DNA from: Rhizophagus irregularis
Lineage: Eukaryota > Glomeromycota > Glomeromycetes > Glomerales > Glomeraceae
NCBI RefSeq assembly: GCF_026210795.1
Contig: NC_089460.1
Location: forward strand, 1,178,001 to 1,242,000
DNA length: 64,000 bases
Direction of reading: 5' to 3'
The notes below the pieces were generated by a model. The model was given only the letters and a program-made list of their open reading frames with translations. It made no database searches and was not told where the DNA came from. This document shows positions 59,323-64,000 of this stretch, piece after piece (the first letter of the stretch is position 1; each line of letters starts with the position of its first letter). A program made the translations under genes and the position numbers.

Positions 59323-61652
59323 ATGGCAAATGTTACAGATTATGATGGTAAACATAAAGTAGCAGAAAATGTGCTGGAAGGAGCAGGAATGGCATTAAAT
59401 GCAGCAACAATAGCATTTGAAATTACTGATACTGTGAGTAGCGTAATAGTACCATTCTCAAAATTTATTCCATTGGTAGCGGAAGTAACTAATATATTAG
59501 ATCAAATAGTGGAATTATATCATTCAGCAGAACATAATAAAAGGATCTGTGGTGCTTTAATTGATAGAGTATCAGCAGCAGAAGCAGCAGTACGTAATTT
59601 AAAAATTCGCAGAGATCAAAATAAAAGTTTTTTTAATCAAAAAAATTTGATATTATTACAAAGATTAGTAAATAATATAAACCAAATTAAAAAATTTGTT
59701 GGAGAAGTAAGTCAATTAAAAGGGTTATCAAAATATGTTCAAGCCAAAAGTATAGAAAAAAATTTTAAAGAATTATGCAGAGATTTTGATAGTAATGTAG
59801 CAACTTTAAACTTTGCTATTACTGTTGATTCACGTAATCAAGCTGAAAATGATAAAAAAGCTTTAAGACAAGATATAGATGATCTTGGAAAATATCTTGA
59901 TGAAATTGGAGGAGGCATAACTGATATTAATAAACATGTTGCGGTTGCAGTCACTCAATTGAATGTGATAAATAGTACCATGGAACAATTAGTTGCAAAT
60001 AATAATACAAAAAGTCAAGATAAAATTGATAATCTATTTCATGAAGAACGACTTAAAATAAATGATTATGAAGAATCGCATGAAACTCGTGGAAATAAGG
60101 TAAGAAAATGGATTGATGGAAAAACGTGTGAACAAGTATCATTTAAATGCGTTGCGGATGAAAAAGATAATGAAGAATATAAGAATAGTGTTAAGAATCA
60201 AGTTACCATATTGAAAAAATTAAAAGATTGTGATAGTATTTTGAAATTTTATGGATTAACTTGTGATGGAGAAAAGTGGTATTTAGTAACTGAATGGGCG
60301 GAACTTGGTAATTTAAGAGAATATTATAGTACGTATGATTTTGATGTTAAAAAGAAATTGAGATTTGCTGTTGATATTGCAAGAGGTTTGAATTTCTTAA
60401 GAGCTATTGAAGTAAGTAAATGAATAAAATTTAAAATTTTAAAATTGTATAATTCTCAGTATATCATTGTTTATTTAGATTATTCATAGAGATATAAGAG
60501 CGGAGAATATTTTAATCACTGCTAATGAAACTGCAAAGATTACAAATTTTAAATCGAGCAGAAGTTTTGCTCAGGAAACGAGAAAACAATGTGCAACACA
60601 AGAAGCTGTTCGTTATTTAGCCCCTGAAATGTTAGGTCAAAGAACAGTAAAATATACTACCAAATGTGAAGTTTATAGTTTTGGTATTTTACTTTGGGAG
60701 ATTGCCGAAGAAAAAACTCCATATGAAAAATATAATGATATTTTAAAAATTACAGACCTTGTTGTTAAACAAAAGTATCGGGAACCATTTTCTTTAGGTA
60801 GCGGCTTACCAAAAAAATATCAAGAAGTTGCAAAAGAAGGTTTTATATAATTTATATATGATTCTTTTAAATATTTTGAAATAAAAAGATTTTAACTTTT
60901 CTTCTAATTAAAATCTCTTTCACACCCTCATTTTAGCTGTTGAGCATGATCCAAGTTATAGACCTAAATTAGCAGCAATTTTCACAACACTTCAAGAACT
61001 TTATAAAAATTATGGGATGCCACCAGCTTCACCTCGTTCTTCGTATCATGGTAAAAATTTATATCAAAATCACCCACGTGCTGATAGTATCGATACTCTT
61101 GCACTTACACCACAAGATGAAGAAGAATGTATGATTCATGTACCGGATTTTAGTACATTTAATTATATGACAGTAGATGAAGCTTCAAAACAACACAAAA
61201 CTAAAAATGGTAATTTGAACATGGCTTATAAATGTTTTGATGCTTACGCTAAACTCGGTGATTTAAAAGCAAAATATTTTAAAGCCTATTATATTTCTCA
61301 TAATTATGCTGAGATTCATCTTTCACAAGAAGAAAGAGAGAAAATCGCCGCTGAATTGTTTAAAGAAGTTGCCGATGCAAATGATGAAAATCCAGAATCT
61401 CAATTACGTTATGGAAATTGTTTATATAAAGGTCAAGGTGTCCCATTGAGTATTGAAGAGGCCGTAAAGTATTTTGTTAAAGCTGCTGATAATGGTCAAG
61501 TAATAGGAATGTATAATGCCGCTAGTTTATATTTTACTGGTGGTATTATAAAACAAGATAAAAAATTGGGTGAATATTATATGAAATTAGCCGCTTATAA
61601 ACAACATCAACCTGCAATCGAATTTTGTAAGAAATATAATATTCCCTTGTAG
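59323..61652 (+). CDS. MLKL/HeLo-like helical domain - pseudokinase - Sel1 repeat protein
   Basis: Exons 59323-60411, 60479-60839 and 60937-61652 (GT-AG introns) join in phase to 721 residues. Residues ~1-170 are helical and amphipathic (FSKFIPLVAEVTNILDQIVE, LYHSAEHNKRICGALIDRVS), resembling the four-helix N-terminal domain of MLKL and fungal HeLo-like proteins, with a coiled coil behind it (~170-240). Residues ~255-500 are a TKL kinase fold: a degenerate glycine loop, VSFK lysine, HRDIRAEN intact, but DFG reads NFK, and APE is intact; it is probably a pseudokinase. Residues ~560-721 hold Sel1 repeats (RYGNCLYKGQGVPLSIEEAV). By analogy, the kinase and Sel1 parts could sense a partner and release the helical domain to act on membranes; this is inference. 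Confidence 0.82.
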
Positions 61653-62311
61653 CCTATTTATTTTATCTATATAGAAATTTTATATTGGTTTATTGTATTT
61701 ATAAATATAATTTAGTAAAATTAAAAATAACGCCACAAACAATGATATTTATCCTAGTTGTATTCATTGAGCAGCAAATGGATGCTTGCGGAACACATGA
61801 TTTTATTTATGAATTTATGACGTATTGGATTGTTCACTTTGACATAATATACCTTGATTCACAGCCGAATTAACGGCTAATGTACTGCTAACGAAATTAC
61901 GAAACTGGAATTTTGATTTTTAAAAATATTTTGGGACCACTTTAACAATTTTATTATTATTTTCATATGTTTAAAAATTTTGCTTTGAAAATAGGGATTT
62001 AAACAAAACGAAAAAAAAAAGACCATTGAAAACGGTGAGCAATTCCTCATAATGTGAATTTGTGTATTGTGTATTAGTAATATATAAATTTTTGATCTGG
62101 TTTTTTTTGAGGGTATGATTAATAACTCCGATTAAAAATCGAAGATTTACCTATACATTTTTACGGTAAACCTAAAAAAGTATTGGACCAAAAAAAAAAT
62201 ATAAATATGCAAAGACAATATTTTTTTCAGGAATTCCCGGTTCTTTGAAAAAAAAATAAAAAATAAAAAAAATAAAAAATAAAAAATAAGGTCTTTGCAT
62301 AATTAATTAAT
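61653..62311. other. Spacer before the peroxidase gene
   Basis: About 660 bp; a 62-codon frame at 61685-61873 has no recognisable motif. The 3' end has (AAAAAT)n-like sequence at 62256-62288. Confidence 0.55.
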
Positions 62312-64000
62312 ATGTTAATTCGAATAACAAATCTCATACTCCTTATATTATGTTTTATAAAAACGGTTGTAAGTCAATATGATGCTTCCAACGAAAGTTT
62401 CTCTTATATGAGAGAATTTCCCCCAGGTCCATTTTATCCGAATGGCGTGGGTAAAATGTTAAAAACACCAATGGATTCTCTTCCCAATAATGCTGTTCCA
62501 ACGGTTAAGTGTGTAGATCCTTTGCCAATAGGAGCTTTTCCTCTGCCACGTTGTATATCTAACGAATTTGCGTATAATTTGGGACCCTCTATTAATTTAA
62601 ATAATTTAAAGCAACAATCTGAGCTCCGATCGAGACGAAGAACTAATCATATGGCAACATGGTTCGGACAATATATTTCATTTGATATCACCGTATCATT
62701 GACTACAATTCCCTCAAATCCGATATATATTCCTGCTGATGATGCAACATTTAATCCACCGAGTTCAATTCCAGGAGAATTACCTGCAAAGGGTGTAACG
62801 TCACTTCCATTTAACTTGTCTGAAGTATTGCCCGGTACTTCTGATCCATTAAATTCTGTGCGAAACGGAGTTAGCTTAGTTTCTCCGCTTCTTGATTTAG
62901 ATATGGTCTATGGCGCATATAACGCGCCTGACGGTACATTCAAAACGATACGTAACGGAACTAGCTGTTATTTATTAACGACCGATAATGGGAAATATCC
63001 TCCAAAAGATGATTCTGGCAATTATATTAGGAGCACAAGTACATCTTCACGATCTTGGACTTTATTTACTATGGCCATTAATACTATATGGATTCGTGAG
63101 CATAATCGTAAATGTAAGGAATTATTTGATATACATGGTAATTCTTGGACCGATCAACGATATTTTGAAGAAGCGAGACGATGGAATATTGCGCTTTTTC
63201 AAAAGACAGCTTCTGAAGAATATCTTGGCACTGTTCTTGGACGTCCTCTTCCAGCTTATGAAGGGTACAAACCGGATGTAGTTCCAGGTATTGATACCTT
63301 CTTTGCTACCGTATCGTTCAGATATGGACATTCGGAATTAAGGTGAATATTTTATATTCTGATCGATCGTTTTTTTTTTGAATTAATTTTTATTTTATTT
63401 TATTAATTTTAGCGATTCATATCGAATTCAAGATATGTATGGTGACACAATATATGATCTGCCATTAGAACGAACCAAAGAAGAAAATTTATTAGAAGCA
63501 TTTGGTTTAGACCGTGTTTTAAGCTCAATGGCATTGCAAAGACAAGAAGAAGTTGACGTTTTTTTTAACGATGCTGTATGGATCGTTATTCTAACTATAT
63601 TATTATCTTTTTTCTCTTTTTTTTGAAAAAAAAAAAATTTAATCTCTTTTAATTTTTTACATTATATATATAAGTCAAGAAACTTAAATTTTTCTCATAT
63701 TTACGACTTATATGCATTTGATATTTCAAGAACAAGGGATCGCGGTACGAGTTAAATTTCTTAAAAATCCTTATGAAATTTTGACAAATTCTAATAAGTA
63801 AATATTTATAGGTATTGCATTATATAATGTGGTTCGAGAGGCTTATGGATTACCGAGAAAAAATACGTGGGAAGAAGTTACAAGTAACAAATATATTTCA
63901 AATAGGTTACAATTTTTATATCCAAATGGACCCGATACAATGGAAGCATTTGTTGGAGCTTTTAGTGAAGATCATTTAGATGGTTCAAATTTTGGGGAAT
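62312..64000 (+). CDS. Secreted animal-type heme peroxidase-like protein, 3' partial
   Basis: Exons 62312-63342, 63413-63575, 63675-63744 (70 nt) and 63812 to beyond the window edge join in phase. Residues 1-21 are a signal peptide (MLIRITNLILLILCFIKTVVS). Family marks of animal heme peroxidases appear in order: ATWFGQYISFDIT, TIWIREHNRK, ATVSFRYGHSEL with the presumed proximal histidine, FFNDA, then, through the 70-nt exon, AFDISRTRDRG joined to IALYNVVREAYGLP. In active relatives the first motif carries Asp-His (GQ-x2-DHD); here it reads SFD, so the distal histidine appears absent. The protein may be a non-peroxidase relative, as in some dual-oxidase peroxidase-like domains. The C-terminus lies outside the window. 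Confidence 0.85.

Overview
The window looks like nuclear DNA of an arbuscular mycorrhizal fungus (Glomeromycotina, probably Rhizophagus or a close relative). This is inferred from very AT-rich spacers full of A/T runs and microsatellites, short GT-AG introns, large genes that fuse TKL-type kinases to Sel1 repeats, and a heavy load of LINE and TIR elements. No database search was run. Gene models were built by joining open frames across visible splice sites and checking phase.

Layout. 1-2175: 3' part of a gene with N-terminal ~94-residue repeats and a core similar to MACPF-like (DUF7431-like) proteins. 2660-8783: six-exon gene for one 1,891-residue protein: pseudokinase, the same MACPF-like core, about 17 Sel1 repeats and a truncated second kinase N-lobe. 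9.2-29.7 kb: a nested transposon block. A decayed plus-strand LINE (LINE A) is interrupted by an antisense LINE fragment, a hAT-like MITE with an exact 8-bp duplication, a Harbinger-like MITE with a TTA duplication, and a 12-kb TA-flanked TIR element. That TIR element itself holds two minus-strand LINEs head to tail: nearly complete LINE B (RNA-binding ORF1; endonuclease-RT-RNase H ORF2) and short element C, which shares LINE B's 5' leader and 3' tail but encodes unrelated proteins without a reverse transcriptase.

29.8-31 kb: a minus-strand, three-exon TMEM70-like mitochondrial gene. 37.2-37.9 kb: a small cyclin. 50.4-52.7 kb: a rhodanese plus tyrosine phosphatase of the MAP-kinase phosphatase type, followed at 54.65-55.05 kb by a decayed partial copy. 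59.3-61.65 kb: a three-exon gene with an MLKL/HeLo-like helical N-terminus, a pseudokinase with a broken DFG motif, and Sel1 repeats. 62.3 kb to the end: a secreted animal-type heme peroxidase-like protein with a 70-nt exon, cut by the window edge. Between these lie long gene-poor spacers (31-37 kb and 38-50 kb).

Theme. The strongest candidate for an undescribed system is the pair of kinase-Sel1 genes at the two ends. Each couples a degenerate TKL kinase and Sel1 repeats to a domain resembling a membrane-acting effector (MACPF-like in one, MLKL-like four-helix in the other). This suggests, as inference only, a fungal sensor-effector or regulated cell-death repertoire. The second is element C, a protein-coding parasite of LINE B.
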